Part shown: positions 1 to 11,739 of the stretch, piece by piece
How the letters are laid out: every line of letters starts with the position of its first letter
Numbering within the stretch: position 1 is the first letter of the stretch
Assembly: GCA_022497145.1 (NCBI GenBank)
Contig: MU385920.1
Coordinates: 62,001 to 126,000, forward strand
DNA length: 64,000 bases
Direction of reading: 5' to 3'
Source: Rostrohypoxylon terebratum
Taxonomy: Eukaryota; Ascomycota; Sordariomycetes; Xylariales; Hypoxylaceae
Made by a program: the position numbers and the translations under genes
The notes under the pieces: model-generated
Seen by the model: the letters and a program-made list of their open reading frames with translations, nothing else
Databases searched by the model: none
Told to the model about the DNA's origin: nothing

Positions 1-2
1 AG

Positions 3-350
3 AAGATCAAGTTGAGAGATTCGTTGGAGCCGGTGTGGAAGGCGGTTAAGAAGAGGTACGATGGGAGCAAAGGGATGACGGGAGGTAGATTATACGAGAT
101 CGCGGTTGAAGAGGCGAAGAAGGCGGGCTGGGAGTTTGGGGCTTGGTTGGCTGGACATCTCGTTGGGCAGTTCCCGCACGAACGTGTGCCGAGGGACAAA
201 GTGAAGTTGTACATCACGAAGGAGAACGATGAGGTCATGGCTGCGCGGGGGAGTGATGGGCATCAGAGACATTGGATCTTGGAGATTCATCTTCGTGACA
301 GCAAGAATAATAGAGCTGCGTTCTTTGAGCAGCTCTTGACGGTTGGGTAG
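3..350 (+). CDS. M24-family metallopeptidase-like protein, C-terminal part (cut by left edge)
   Basis: The frame is open at the left edge and stops at 348-350, so only about 115 C-terminal residues are present. The sequence carries the end of the creatinase/aminopeptidase P ('pita-bread') fold: an alpha-helical stretch ending AGWEFGAWLAGHLVGQFPHE, then a segment ending RHWILEIHL, in which a His and the Glu of LEIH match the late metal-ligand region of M24 enzymes, and the terminal FFEQLLTVG. This tail is familiar from stand-alone M24 peptidases of bacteria and fungi. The substrate cannot be told and the upstream metal ligands lie outside the window. The gene converges on the methylthioadenosine phosphorylase gene. 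No ATG is proposed: the true start and any introns are off the left edge. Confidence 0.7.
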   Translation, partial: KIKLRDSLEPVWKAVKKRYDGSKGMTGGRLYEIAVEEAKKAGWEFGAWLAGHLVGQFPHERVPRDKVKLYITKENDEVMAARGSDGHQRHWILEIHLRDSKNNRAAFFEQLLTVG

Positions 351-916
351 AGGATTCTTGGGTATTGGTAATTGGGAGTGGTGACCTGTAGTACATATTT
401 TTGATGGAATTGGATATAAGGGCTTAAAGAATCAAGAATACACTTTGGTTAAATGAAAATTATATATGTTGGTTTCAATTTAGGCATCATTATATCGTCA
501 TATATACTACCAACCAGAGTTTTAGATGAATTGAATTATGTGAATGAGAATGAAGGCTGAAGGGTGAAGGTGAAGGGTGAAAAATGAGAGGTATCATGAA
601 AATGGGAATGGAAATTCATGTGGGGAGGATGTATAAGGGTACCCTAAAAAATAGTTGTTATCCCCCTAATATTAAGTACATATCACCTGAAAGTTAAGGA
701 CTGTCACAGGTATTAATACAACTGAAGTCCGGCGCGGATTTCTACCTACCTGCTGAGGTAGATAGGCGATGAAATAGAATGTAGCGACTGGAATTTTAGA
801 CGAGAGGAAAATGTTAAAATCTTAAGCCGTCTATTGCAGCTCATCTATAAGCGTGATCTAGGTATATCTGGATATCCTCATTGCCCATCTATTCCTTCGT
901 ATTATCGTACGTTTAT
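351..916. other. Convergent intergenic spacer
   Basis: This is the 3' flank of both the M24 gene and the minus-strand phosphorylase gene. It is AT-rich. Around 555-590 there are imperfect repeats of GAAGGGTGAAGG type. No convincing coding sequence or RNA gene was seen. Confidence 0.6.
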
Positions 917-2020
917 TTAATTTAAGAAACCTGGGAACAGATATTCGACCTTCTTCAGCGCTTCGGGGTTCCGGCCCTCTGGCTTAGTGCAGAACGCCAC
1001 AGCACCCTTGCTGGCTCCCTGCCAGTGCTTGGCAGTAACCAGGTCGCTGTTCTCGTGCTTACATAGTTCGTCTAGCACGGCGCCGACCAGCCGTTTGGCA
1101 TTTTTTCCATTGCTTTCCATATAGTGCATGACCATAGATACATCGACATCCTCGGTTGTGTGCCAGCAATCGTAGTCTGTGGCCATGCAAATAACTTGGT
1201 ATGCCATCTCGGCCTCTCTTGCTAACTTGGCCTCCGGCAACAACGACATGCTAATTACCGAGCCACCCCAGGATCGATATAAGTTCGACTCTGCACGGGT
1301 CGAGAATTGCGGTCCCTCTGATCGATGAGTAGAATTAGTATTGGGTATGTATGGAAAGATCATGAATCAAGCATTTGGCCGAGACTTACCCATACAAATG
1401 GCGGTTCCCTTTCCGTGCAGAACAACACCGTCACCCTGCATAGACTTAGCGCACTGGCGAACAACCTGCGCGATCTTATCATCGTAGGGGTCGCCAAAGG
1501 GTACATGGCCAACAAGGCCACCCTCGAAGAAAGTAAAAGGTCGAATGCCTTTAGTGCGATCGATTACCTGGTCAGGCACGACGAAGTCCATTGGCTTGAT
1601 CTCCTCTTGGAGGGATCCAACGGCCGAGAAGGCAACGACGCAGCGCACACCAATGTGCCGTAGAGCAGCAATGTTTGCACGCGCGGGGATTTCGTGGGGT
1701 GCATATTGGTGGTAAGTGCCGTGGCGTGATAGGAAGGCAACGGGTACGCCGGCGTGCTCGAGGATTAGAATGGGCGCGGATGGGTAGCCCCACGGCGTTA
1801 GAGGGTTAACGCGGGCGATGGGAGTGTACCCATCAATTTTGTATAGGCCGGTCCCGCCTATGACGGCGATGTTTACAGGTCCTGTTTGCAGGGAAGATTC
1901 GCGATATTAGCTATTGGAACGAGGCTATCGTGAAAATGAGAGTGTATTACAGGTATCTGATGGCGGGGCAACGCAGGACGGGGAACGCTTACGGTCGAAG
2001 GTTTCAGGAAGATCAGCCAT
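917..2020 (-). CDS. MEU1: S-methyl-5'-thioadenosine phosphorylase (MTAP)
   Basis: Cleaves methylthioadenosine, the by-product of polyamine synthesis, with phosphate to adenine and methylthioribose-1-phosphate: the first step of methionine salvage. Three exons on minus: 2020-1993, 1881-1390 and 1317-917, joined by GT-AG introns (donors GTAAGC and GTAAGT), giving 306 residues, normal for the family. Visible signatures are IAVIGGTGL near the N-terminus (phosphate loop), the SRHG motif, FSAVGSLQEEIKPMDFVVPD, and ICM-E-GPQFSTRAES, whose Glu codon is split by the second intron. The ATG at 2020 opens a tiny 28-base exon (MADLPETFD, then R-PVNIAVIGG across the junction), as expected for fungal MTAPs. 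It is divergent from the FAD oxidoreductase gene with about 1 kb between them. The symbol is that of the S. cerevisiae orthologue. Confidence 0.93.
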
Positions 2021-2996
2021 TTTGACCACCTTTTTTTAGGTAGAAAAGAGTTGTTTAAATTCTATATATTCCTAAGAAGCTTTGGAAATAGAGAATAGAG
2101 AAAGGGCTCAAGTCAATGCTGAGATGTAATTGTGTTCGTCTTGTCGCCGTCCCTCAATGGCGCAATTGATAGAAAATTTACGATAAGAGGTTACACTGAT
2201 TCGAGATACGGGTGCCCCTCCCCCGCTCTCTTAGGTGTGTACCTGGTACCTACCATCGCTACCACGTGCCCTTTGCCCCCTGAGAAAGCTGGGAAAGACC
2301 CTTGAGGCTTGAGTTTAATACCCAACCTTGGAAATTTTACGTTCTGTCAACACCAAGTTTAGAATAGCTTCATCTCTACTTTGGCCTATGCAGGTATGAA
2401 AGATCAACCACCCATATCCGATCGAGACTTAATTCTGAGCGCTTCTTATCTCTTACATACCTTTTTTATGGCTTGCGCTGGCAAGATGTTCTGTACGAAA
2501 TTGTCAATCAAAAGCTCTTCAAATTACCTAGAATAAATATCTTGGTTCGGGTCCCTGAAGCTGAGGATTGTCTGGTCTAGAACAACGCGTTTTATGCTAC
2601 ATTGCATCAACATCTCAATTCAAGCTACAGCACTTAGTAGCTCACCTGAAAAGAAACCAGGTTCAGATGCTTCAGGGTTGCTGCGATATGATCGTCGCAT
2701 GCGAATTGCCGGCGCAAGATAACAATCACTATGCCGGCTAATGACACCGACTAATAGCATCTCACGTGTGCCCGCTCCCAATTTGTATCGGTTCCATTTA
2801 GGGAAATTGGCGGTTAAGTGATGATATCGCCGTTTCGTCATGGTGTTGTCCATTATGGCCGGAAGAAGTGTTTGAGAGGGGCGACTGACCTAGGGGTCGC
2901 CAGCTTGATCGACTCTTATGTCATGATATCTGTCGATAGGATCCCTCTCACATTCTCTGCTACTTGAAATCACTTCGCCGCTCTTCCGATACACAT
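2021..2996. other. Divergent promoter region
   Basis: It separates the phosphorylase gene (minus) from the secreted oxidoreductase gene (plus). Small open frames are present but none has codon structure or motifs that would support a gene. No specific regulatory site is claimed. Confidence 0.5.
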
Positions 2997-5207
2997 ATGA
3001 GAGCTCCCCAGCTTACGCCTCTCATGATGCATTTCAATGCGTTGCTAAGTGTGAGTGTCGTACTGGCACTCTCTCGGCTCGGATGTTCTCAAACGATAGT
3101 TGTGGATGGTCAGGTCATCAGTCAGTCAGACCGCGGTTTTCTCAAACTCTCTGAGACAAATGAATATCAAACCCGTTTCTCAACAAGCTAACTTATCTAC
3201 TTTCCCCGCGAAGACGCCAATGAGTCTACTGTTTCTCCCGCCTACGTCACTGTCGATGCCTCCTCCTCTAACGCCACAGCTGACCTTTTTCTTGGCGAAA
3301 CTCGCCAACTCACCGATGCCGTCCTGGCAAATCTCACCAATCTTGGGTTGACCAACATCATCTTGTTTGCTTTCGCGGACCCTTCCACGGCTGCCAACCA
3401 ATCCATCATTGGACCCTGCAAGACCTTCCCTGGAGAATTCGTTGTATTTCCAGGCCAGCTAACAGATCGAGTCTTTGATATTCTTCTGGGCGGCAGTCTC
3501 ATTCAAACCAAACCGTTGGCTTCGCCTTGCTACGGCGATTACGGGAACCAAGATGCGGCTAAATGTGATGAGATAACGTCTCACTGGTCTGATGACTCCT
3601 ACATTCAGTAAGTGACACTCAACGTCCTCTACAGTTCAGTGTCCAGGAATATTCGGCTAACGTAGTTTAGCACGAACGACCCGACCTCTATTAACGCGAT
3701 CTTATTCGAGGGAACGTCGTGTGTGCCTCATAACGTGAACCCTTACGCGCTCAACTGTACCATTGGTGCATATCCGAAAATGTCAGTCAACGTAACCACC
3801 GTATCCCAAATCCAACTAGCTATCAATATGGCGCGTAGTCTGAACCTACGACTCGTGATCAAGAATACCGGCCATGACTATAGTGCGAAGAGCACGGGGG
3901 CAGGCTCTGTCTCTTTATGGACCCACAATTTGAAAGAAATCAAATATTACGAAGATTACGAAGAAGGGCCATATAAAGGACCAGCATTTAAGATGGGAGC
4001 CGGCGTTCAGGTTTTCGAGGCATACCAAGCTGCGCACGCGCGCAATCTCACGATAGTTGGTGCTGAGGGCAAGACAGTCGGGCTTACAGGAGGATACATC
4101 CTTGGTGGTGGCCACTCTCCGTTATCGAGTTTGTATGGAATGGCGGCAGATCAGGTCCTTTCCATGGAACTTGTAACAGCCGATGGTCGCTTTGTTACGG
4201 CTAGCGAGACGTCGAATCCCGACCTTTTCTGGGCTCTCCGCGGTGGAGGAGGGTCAACTTTTGGAGTGGTAACATCCATGGTCATCAAGGCATTCCCCGA
4301 GATTCCAGTAACGACAATGAGCTTTAGTCTCAGCAGCAGCGAGAAAATATCTCCAGACCAATTTTGGGAAGCTGTTCGAGCTTACTTCCAAGATTTCCCC
4401 AAATATACCGATGCTGGAAATTACGCTCATTTCAATCTTAACGCAACGAGCGGAAACTATGTTTGGGATATGGCACCGTGGTTCGCGCCGAACATGTCGA
4501 AGTCAGAGCTGGAAGCACTTGCTGAGCCATTTTTCAAAGCGGTTGGAGAAATTGGGCTCGATCTAAACCCAATTTACCAAGAATACACCAATTTTTATGA
4601 CGCTTGGGATAAATCGTTCCCTTTAGAATTGTGGGGATCGAATCTTGCCCGTTATGGAAGTCGACTTTTTCCCAGGGAGAATTGGGAGGACGCTGCAAAG
4701 CTCTCGTCTACCTTTGATGCTATCCGTCATGTTGTAGACGGTGGTGGAGTAGTATCTGCTTACAATGTTGCTGCCGCTCCGAAATCCGGGTACCCTGACA
4801 ACGCCGTCAACCCAGCTTGGCGTAAGACGGTTTTACACGCCATCGACATCGCCTCTTGGACTCAGGATATGTACACGGAAATCATAACAATCTGGAGCAA
4901 CGTTTTAACGTCGGATTGGGGCAATCTATGGCGCTCAGTATCGCCTGGGTCAGGCGCATACTTATCAGAATCAGACTATATCGAGCCTGGTTTCCAACAG
5001 TCGTTTTGGGGCGATAAGTACGACAGGTTGTATCAACTCAAAAGGAGAATTGACCCTTGGGATGTCTTTTATGCGCAGAATGCCGTCGGATCAGAGAACT
5101 GGGAGATGTCGGATTTCATCTTCGGAAACCTCCCCTCACAGAACAGTCGATTGTGTCTCAAGGGGACTGACCCTTCTCAGCAACGTAAGATTCAGGTCAC
5201 TCATTAA
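2997..5207 (+). CDS. Secreted FAD-linked oxidoreductase, berberine-bridge-enzyme-like (VAO/PCMH type)
   Basis: A probable extracellular or secretory-pathway flavin oxidase; substrate unknown (relatives act on sugars, alkaloids or polyketides). ATG at 2997 (alternative 3024) gives a hydrophobic signal peptide ending ...LSRLGCSQT. The well-supported body runs to an intron at 3608-3670 (GTAAGT...TAG) and then to 5207. The FAD-binding PCMH domain shows VIKNTGHDYSAKSTG, whose His is the usual site of covalent 8-alpha FAD attachment, then GYILGGGHSPLSSLYG and LFWALRGGGGSTFGVV. The C-terminal BBE motif is DPWDVFYAQNAVGSENW. N-glycosylation sequons are frequent. Oddity: a TAA at 3189-3191 sits in the frame joining the signal peptide to the body. 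A small intron ending near CGCGAAG (about 3212), with branch site GCTAAC at 3187, probably removes it, but I could not fix its donor; a disabling mutation is the alternative. Confidence 0.78.
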
Positions 5208-5606
5208 AGCCTGAAGCAAAGTTGAGGTCGGCGCCCTTTTCTAACAATTGCAAATTGTTGATAATGAGTGAAAGCAATTTCTTCTGTGAACGACATTCTT
5301 CTATATCAATTCCAAGTGCTCTTACTAGAAACTACTCTAGGTTAAGATACGGCGGCCGCCGGTAGAGTGCCATGCCTTAATTTTACTAGGTAGCTTATCT
5401 CGACCACCTTTACAGGGCATTTCCGCCAACCGGCCTTATCAGTAAACCCCTTATAACCCCTCTCTCGGAAGGGTGAGGCGTTCGCTAGGTTGCATTCATG
5501 GACTGTGGATAGATGGTAAGTTTCTCTTAAATGATCATGGATTACGGAATGAATACTCAAAATACCTATCAACATTACCAAAAGCATCTGGTAAAATGCT
5601 TACATC
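5208..5606. other. Spacer upstream of the pyrimidine-catabolism pair
   Basis: It holds the 3' end of the oxidoreductase gene and the promoter of the dihydropyrimidinase gene. It includes the GC-rich palindromic stretch CGGCGGCCGCCGG at 5351-5363 and two GATA sites listed separately. No gene was seen. Confidence 0.5.
5394..5440 (-). promoter_or_regulatory. Two GATAAG sites, candidate AreA/NIT2 nitrogen-regulator binding
   Basis: CTTATC (GATAAG on minus) occurs at 5394-5399 and 5435-5440, about 170-210 bases before the dihydropyrimidinase ATG. Paired GATA elements bind AreA/NIT2 activators of nitrogen-source genes in filamentous fungi, which fits a gene that releases nitrogen from pyrimidines. 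The motif is short, so function is inference. Confidence 0.4.
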
Positions 5607-7156
5607 ATGACTTACGATCTTGTTATAATTAATGGTATATGCGTCACCGCGTCTGATATCGCGGCATTAGACATCGCTATTCAAAATGAAAAGATAGTGC
5701 TTCTAGCCCCATCGGGCTCTTTGGTGGGTACGCCCGCTACAAAAACGATCGATGCTGAGGGAGGCTATGTTATGGTAAGTCACAATTTACATGTCTAAAC
5801 CTGAAAGGGGGAGTTCGCATTAACGATTAAAAGCCAGGAGGAATCGACTGTCATGTTCACCTTCAAGAGCCTGCCATGTTCGGTGGAAGAGGAAGGTCTG
5901 CCGACAATTATGAGTCTGGGACTCGTTCGGCGATCGCCGGCGGCAATACAACCATCATAACCTTTGCACCGCTGCAAAAAGACAAGATATCTCCACTAGC
6001 AGCGGTCCATGCTACACATGCACGAGCGAAGGATAATTGCTATTGCGACTATAGCTTTCATTTACTCTTGGGCAATGCAAGTGCAACGGCACTTCAGGAA
6101 CTCCCCCGGTTGAAACACGAGGAAGGCATCAGCTCGGTCAAGATATACATGACATACAAAGCGCTACAGTTGCGCGACAATGAGACCTTATCAATTTTAC
6201 TGGCCACACGAGCCCATGAGATTCTCACCATGATCCACGCCGAGAACGGCGATGTTCTCGACTGGTTAACAGACCAACTTGAACTTGCTCAGAAGATAAG
6301 CCCAAAATACCACTCCAACTCACGACCGCCAATCCTCGAAGCTGAGGCCACAAACCGGGCTATCGCGCTCTCATCGCTTGTCGCAAATACCCCTATCCTT
6401 TTAGTCCACGTCAGCGACCCTAAAGCAGCCCTACGGATCCGCGAGGCCCAAACAAATGGTCAGCCGGTTTTCGCAGAGACGTGCCCGCAGTACCTTTTTC
6501 TCACGCGCGACGACCTGGACAGACCCGGGTTCGAGGGCGCGAAGTACATATGCTCACCACCGCCGCGCAGAAAAGAGGACCAGGACCCGATTTGGCGGGG
6601 TTTACGAAACGGGACTTTTTCTATCCTGAGCTCGGACCACTGTCCGTTTAGTTTCGATGACGAGGAAAAGGGGAAGAAATCGTGTATCACTCACGAACAC
6701 CCCGAAGGGCATTTTAAACATGTTCCCAACGGACTTCCGGGGGTGGAGACACGGCTCCCGCTTGTTGCGTCAGCGAATAAGCTAAAGCTTACAGAACTAG
6801 TGGCGGTCACTGCGACGAACCCGGCGAAATTGTACGGGTTGTATCCTCGGAAAGGGGCACTGTTACCCGGGATTTCGGATGCGGATTTGACGATTTGGTA
6901 TCCTGAGGGGAAATTTGGAGATGATGTCACGTTGAACAATGAGATGCTGCATCATGATACGGATTACACGCCGTATGCGGGCCGCAAGCTTAGGAATTGG
7001 CCTAGGTATACGATCATTAGGGGGGAGGTGGTCTGGGATAGAGAAAATGGAGGCATTGTGGGAAAGAAGGAGTACGGACAGTTCGTTAAGAGAGGTTCAG
7101 CCGTGGGCGTTTGGGATCAGGTTGATAAGAGCGGGTTTAACTTAGAGGAGCTATGA
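5607..7156 (+). CDS. PYD2: Dihydropyrimidinase (cyclic amidohydrolase, hydantoinase family)
   Basis: Opens the ring of dihydrouracil/dihydrothymine to N-carbamoyl-beta-amino acids, the second step of reductive pyrimidine catabolism. Exon 1 5607-5774 and exon 2 5834-7156 (GTAAGT donor, AG acceptor) join in phase 0 to give 496 residues, usual for the family. The amidohydrolase metal centre is complete: H63-V-H65, the Lys carboxylated in this family K159 (SVKIYMTYK), H191 (HAENGD), H248 (LLVHVSD) and D324 (SSDHCPF). The ring-recognition stretch SPPPRRKEDQ is also present. There is no signal peptide, so it is probably cytosolic. The next gene downstream on the same strand encodes an amidohydrolase of the type that does the next step. 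A hydantoinase with other specificity is possible, but the neighbour favours dihydropyrimidinase. Confidence 0.9.
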
Positions 7157-7570
7157 TGTCAGTCTTGGGTGATGTCTGAATTATCATCATTTTCAAGGAG
7201 AGATAGTCGCTTTCCTTCGCACACAGCGGGTATCTCTATGCCTACCTACCTGTAATAGTATAAAATATTTCACGCAGGTCCCAGTGGAGAGGTCGACAAT
7301 GGGAAGCTGTCGAGTGGCTTACTCACTCTCCAAGGTAGCGTAGATTGGATTTGCAGGAAGATGGCACATGGAAAGATCAAAGCAAGATTTTCGGCCAATC
7401 CCGTGTTGAATCCACTTCATCCTAGGATGAGGGGTTGGGACACTTCACAGTTTCGGTGATCTCTTACGGTCTCTTTTCTTCCCAGCACTAAAATTATCCA
7501 AAGAGACCAACTTCTTAACTTCGGCCAGTACTTGCCGAGTAGGCATCTACCTACCCCTACCCACCTAATC
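7157..7570. other. Spacer between the two pyrimidine-catabolism genes
   Basis: It contains an AT-rich TATAAAATA stretch near 7259-7267, about 300 bases before the next ATG, so the second gene probably has its own promoter. No gene was seen. Confidence 0.45.
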
Positions 7571-8995
7571 ATGCAGATTCATCCACCTCGCGTATGGGAA
7601 AAGCTCCAGTATACGGCTCAATGGGGTCGCTTGGAGATGGGCGAGTATATCGGGCTTTGCCGTGAATCGCTAACCGATAGTGACCGAGAAGTGCGGGACT
7701 GGTTGGTGGAAGAGGCCAAGGACATAGGATGCGAAGTAAAAGTAGATGAGATGGGCAATATCTTCGCCATCTTGCCCGGCCGTAATAACGATCTTGCACC
7801 CATCGGCTTGGGTAGCCATCTTGACTCACAACCCGCCGGTGGGCGTTTTGATGGAGCCCTAGGCGTTATCGCCGCCTTACAGGTTTTGCGAGCTGTCAAA
7901 GAATCTGGCGTAAAGAACTACGCACCCTTGGCTGCTATTAATTGGACAAATGAGTATGCTATTCATAATGATTACCTACCAAAACTGTAGTAGATGGTTA
8001 TACTTATTTATGCTCAAATAGAGAAGGCACTCGCTTTCCCCGAATGTGTACCGGCTCGGGGGTATGGTCTGGCGCCGAGGATGTCACGAGCAGCCACTCC
8101 TTGACAGATCTAGCAAACCCGTCTATAACCTTAGGTAGCGAACTCAAGCGTATTGGGTACCTTGGTACTGCGCCGTGCTCGTATCGCGAAAACCCTCTCT
8201 CGGCACACTTCGAGCTGCATATAGAACAGGGGCCACGACTGGAGAAAGCGGGCCAGAAGCTTGCTATCGTATCTGGCGTACAGGGCATGCGCGCGTACGA
8301 GATCCGTTGCAATGGCTCCGGCGGTCATGCCGGGGCCGTACCTATGTCAGAACGTGCCGACGCACTCGCGGCCCTCGCGGTCTTTATAGTCAAGATAGAG
8401 GAGCTGGCCCGCAGAGAGGACGCGTTTGGCACCGTGGGGGTCGTTGAAACTGATACTAAAAGTCCGAATACGGTACCTGGTCGTGCATTTTGCACGCTAG
8501 ATCTCCGGCACCATAGTGAAGAGATACTAGATGCTATTGAGGAAGAGCTATCTGGGAACTTGCTAAAGCTTGAAAAGGACCGCCTCGGTATCACGATATC
8601 TATGAAGAAGACTCGACATAAAAAGAGCATCAAGTTCGATCCGGAGGCAAGCCTATGTCTGCAACAAGCTTTAAAGAACACAGTTCATGAATCCTTAGTA
8701 TCTACCCTAGAAAGTTATGCTGGTCACGACAGCGCGGAAACGGCAATCGTGGTACCAACGGCCATGTTATTTATTCCATCCAAGAAGGGAATTAGCCATA
8801 ATCCAGAGGAGTTCAGCTCAGAGGAGGATTGGTAAGGCCCTCCTGGCTTCTTATGATATCGGCATCAATTATCTTTACCATAGACAGATGCGCTGACCAG
8901 TAAACAGTGATACCGGTGCCCAAGCACTCCTTCAAGCGGTGCTGAACTACGATAAATATATAGAGGATAAAGCAGGAAATACCAATAATGGTTAA
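7571..8995 (+). CDS. PYD3: M20-family N-carbamoyl amidohydrolase, probable beta-ureidopropionase
   Basis: Would hydrolyse N-carbamoyl-beta-alanine to beta-alanine, CO2 and ammonia, the last step of pyrimidine degradation. Exons 7571-7953, 8022-8831 and 8908-8995 give 426 residues. Metal-site motifs of the allantoate/ureidopropionase branch are seen: GLGSHLDSQPAGGRFDGALG (H83, D94), WTNEEGTRFP (E128/E129, formed across intron 1), FELHIEQGP (H194), YAGHDSAE, and GISHNPEEFS before intron 3. Yeast-type (Lachancea kluyveri Pyd3) beta-alanine synthase belongs to this M20 group, unlike the nitrilase-type animal enzyme. The adjacent dihydropyrimidinase on the same strand supports this reading. Allantoate amidohydrolase or a generic N-carbamoyl-L-amino-acid hydrolase cannot be excluded. 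The last exon is only 28 codons plus stop. Confidence 0.82.
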
Positions 8996-9119
8996 TCTAG
9001 CTTATTTAAAGTCTATAGCTCTCTAGGATAATAAATAATAAGTATCCATCTCATGTCAAAAAAAAATCACCGACCAACGATGGATAAAACTTGAAACGGA
9101 CATGTCGGCAGCTCGCCTC

Positions 9120-11251
9120 CTAAACGAGTGTGATTTCATGTCTATGAAGCTTATGCCCTTCAAACGAAGGAACTTGGCAGTGCTGGAACTTATTTTTCAG
9201 AAGTAGTAGCACATATTCCGCCATTTCCTCCGAATTCTGCGGATTTTCCTTGGGAGAGCTCTCAGATGTCGCCCAGTGTGTCTCATTCATCAGGTAGAAC
9301 TGGACTTCTAGAAGGCCGATTCGTTGATAAGTGCCCCGACTGGGTGTGATAGCTGCTAGTATTAGAAAGTACAGTCGCGGTTCAGTATAGTAACCCTCGT
9401 CGTTTTCACAAGCAATCGGAAAGAGAAAGCAATCCACTGGCTCTAGCTGGCTCAAATCCCTTGGTGAGCTGATTTTAAGCGCATAGCTGTCAATTTGAGC
9501 CAGAATAGCCCACCCATCCAATGCCTCTTCGATGAAATTTTCAGCCCTTGCTATAAAAGAGCTTCCCTCGTATATCCGCCGTTGTCGGTATTCGCATGAA
9601 TCGCACCCCTTATGGAACATAGGAAAAACCAATCCAGAAAATCGAATCCATGAATTATCAACCGCTCCGTATGGATTCGTTTGATCGACTAGCGTAATGT
9701 GAGTGCCTACCACACCCACCAGCTCTTTATACTCGCCGATGTATCGGAAATTAATGATTCCATTGACAGAGGCCCACGACCATGAAGGCGCACGATAATC
9801 TCGCACATGCCCGAGGCTGTTCTCGGAATACCAACACAGGTCCCGAATAAAGTGCACTATCCACAAGCCAGCCAGATAATCTGACTTAAGAACGGGTTGA
9901 CAGAACCTCGCGATCCCTGAAATGGCGACTAACTTATCACTCGCTATAGTGATATTTGTGGATGAATAGAACTTGAGTATCTCGTACCAGAAGATTTGGG
10001 CATCTTCAAACGGCATGTTTTCCAGAGAAGCCAAAGACCATAAACCTCTACAGAACATATCGAACCGGATACCGGCAGGGGCTTCACTGCTATTCATGGT
10101 CTCACAGCTAAGCTCTTCGGCACATTCGAAAAACACGAGTTGCTGGGTGAAACTGATGTTTCGGGTGGCTAGTAGACGCTCCTGACAAACCCAGCCTCTA
10201 CGATTCAGCGGTTCGGTGTCAAGATTCCGGAAATGGTGTCTATCATTGAAGTTATAAATCCACTGTTGCCCAATTTTTGGCAAGTTCACCATATGTGGGC
10301 ATAGTTGTAACGATGACCGTCTGTAGAAAAGACCTTCGGAGTTGTTAATTGCGGATGTGGCTGCGAGGTTGCAATATGCACGTCGGTAGACTTGGCTCAT
10401 CATACCGCTTTCTCTATTCCAGTCATCCTCGGAATCTTGAATGATGCACTGTATAATAGTGTCAGAAGTATTATCGCGGGAAATATCACAGAGGTATCAA
10501 GGCATCTCACTAAAGAGTCTATCCACAGATAGGGTATTTTCAACCTTAACGCAACCACTGCTGCATCAATATATTTCTGAGGCATTCTCTGTCGGGAGAT
10601 CTCCACCTTGAAGTAAGGTAATTCTTGCGACGTGAGCTGTACGGTCACATTTGTGCCCCATCTGTGGCTGAGTGTGATATATGGGCTCCGGACATCGCTG
10701 TCAAGGGTATGTATTAGGCGAAAGTGAAGCCCATCGCCACCTTCTCGTATCTCTATCAATCTAGATGGCAGGAAGCTGGAAGTCTGTCGGCAGGATTTAT
10801 GATTGACCTCGCAATTCTTCAAGCGGTGGGTGATGTAATCCCACGTCTGCTGGGAGCCTGTATTATCTTCCACTGTATGAGCGTAGGCGGGAACATCCTG
10901 TCGCCTTGGCTTGGTCAAGAAAAGCGAAGCCCCCAATGCATCACTTTTCCCATTTATTTCAAAGTACACAGTCAATTCCCACGTTCGGCCCTGGCATTCT
11001 TTCAAGCAGGCAAAGCTTAGAAATTCAAATGAGGGCTCAGATGTTGCCTCGTATGTGATATCGGAAGGATGTCCTTGGAGAGAATCTGGTAGTGACTTGA
11101 AATCGTCTTGGAGATGCTTTAATATCCTAATACACCACCAGCATCCATACCGAATACCATTTATCAGGTCCGTTATGTTACGGTGTAGGACTATCTTAGC
11201 ACCAATATCTTGTAATTGCGCCCAAATCTGACAGCGGTCGCAGTCCATCAT
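9120..11251 (-). CDS. HET-domain (heterokaryon incompatibility) protein
   Basis: HET proteins mediate non-self recognition and programmed cell death on hyphal fusion; many are of unknown specificity. Exon 1 11251-10511 and exon 2 10448-9120 are joined through an intron with a GTGAGA donor and ACAG acceptor, giving 689 residues. The HET core is complete: YITLSHRWG (motif 1, after residue 150), PYLWIDSL-CIIQDSEDDW (motif 2, restored by the splice), YRRAYCNLAATSA, and RGWVCQERLLATRNISF (motif 3). The N-terminal 150 residues are Cys-rich (CDRC, CWWC), a common lead-in in fungal HET proteins. The start is the first ATG of MMDCDRC; the frame is open further upstream only from GTG. The C-terminal part has no recognised domain. 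It is tail-to-tail with the ureidopropionase gene, 124 bases apart. Confidence 0.88.
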
Positions 11252-11684
11252 CACCAGGCTCCCGGGATGGATGTTTCCCACAAGAAATGTGCTTCATTAC
11301 AATTGCAAATCATCTCCAAGTCCACCGCAACGAGCAGAATAGAAAGACATATATAAGAATTCAAGATTGGGAGTGACAGGACGTCATGCATCCTGAATTC
11401 AAGCCATTTTGGAAACCAACAAAACTGACCAACGACAAGATCCCATTCTGGGTGGAGAAGGGCGTAAGCGAGATCGAGTTTTCGGGCGCTTAAGAAACAC
11501 AGGCAGACAGCTGACAGGTCATCATAATTTCGGGATTGTCATAAATATATATGCTGCCTATGCAAGTCTGGACCAACATGATTACCTACCTGGGCAATTA
11601 TTATGACTATTGTTGGTAGGGATTTGAAAGAGGACCCTGATTATAGGATCCTATTGGTGATATACCTACGCCAGCGTTCTCAAC

Positions 11685-11739
11685 CAGTCAGGCAAAAACA
11701 GCGGCCTGATCAGTCAGGCCAATCAGGCGTCAGTCAGGC
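11685..11739. repeat. CAGTCAGGC direct repeats with embedded hairpin
   Basis: CAGTCAGGC occurs exactly at 11685-11693, 11711-11719 and 11731-11739. At 11703-11720, GGCCTGA and TCAGGCC form a 7-bp inverted repeat around TCAG. Related CTGACTGGTCAG and ACTGACTGATTGACTGA follow to about 11800. Confidence 0.7.

Noticed and set aside
5351..5363. CGGCGGCCGCCGG as a zinc-cluster regulator site
   Set aside because: It is a simple GC palindrome; CGG/CCG triplets occur in it by composition and no spacing matches a specific known regulator.
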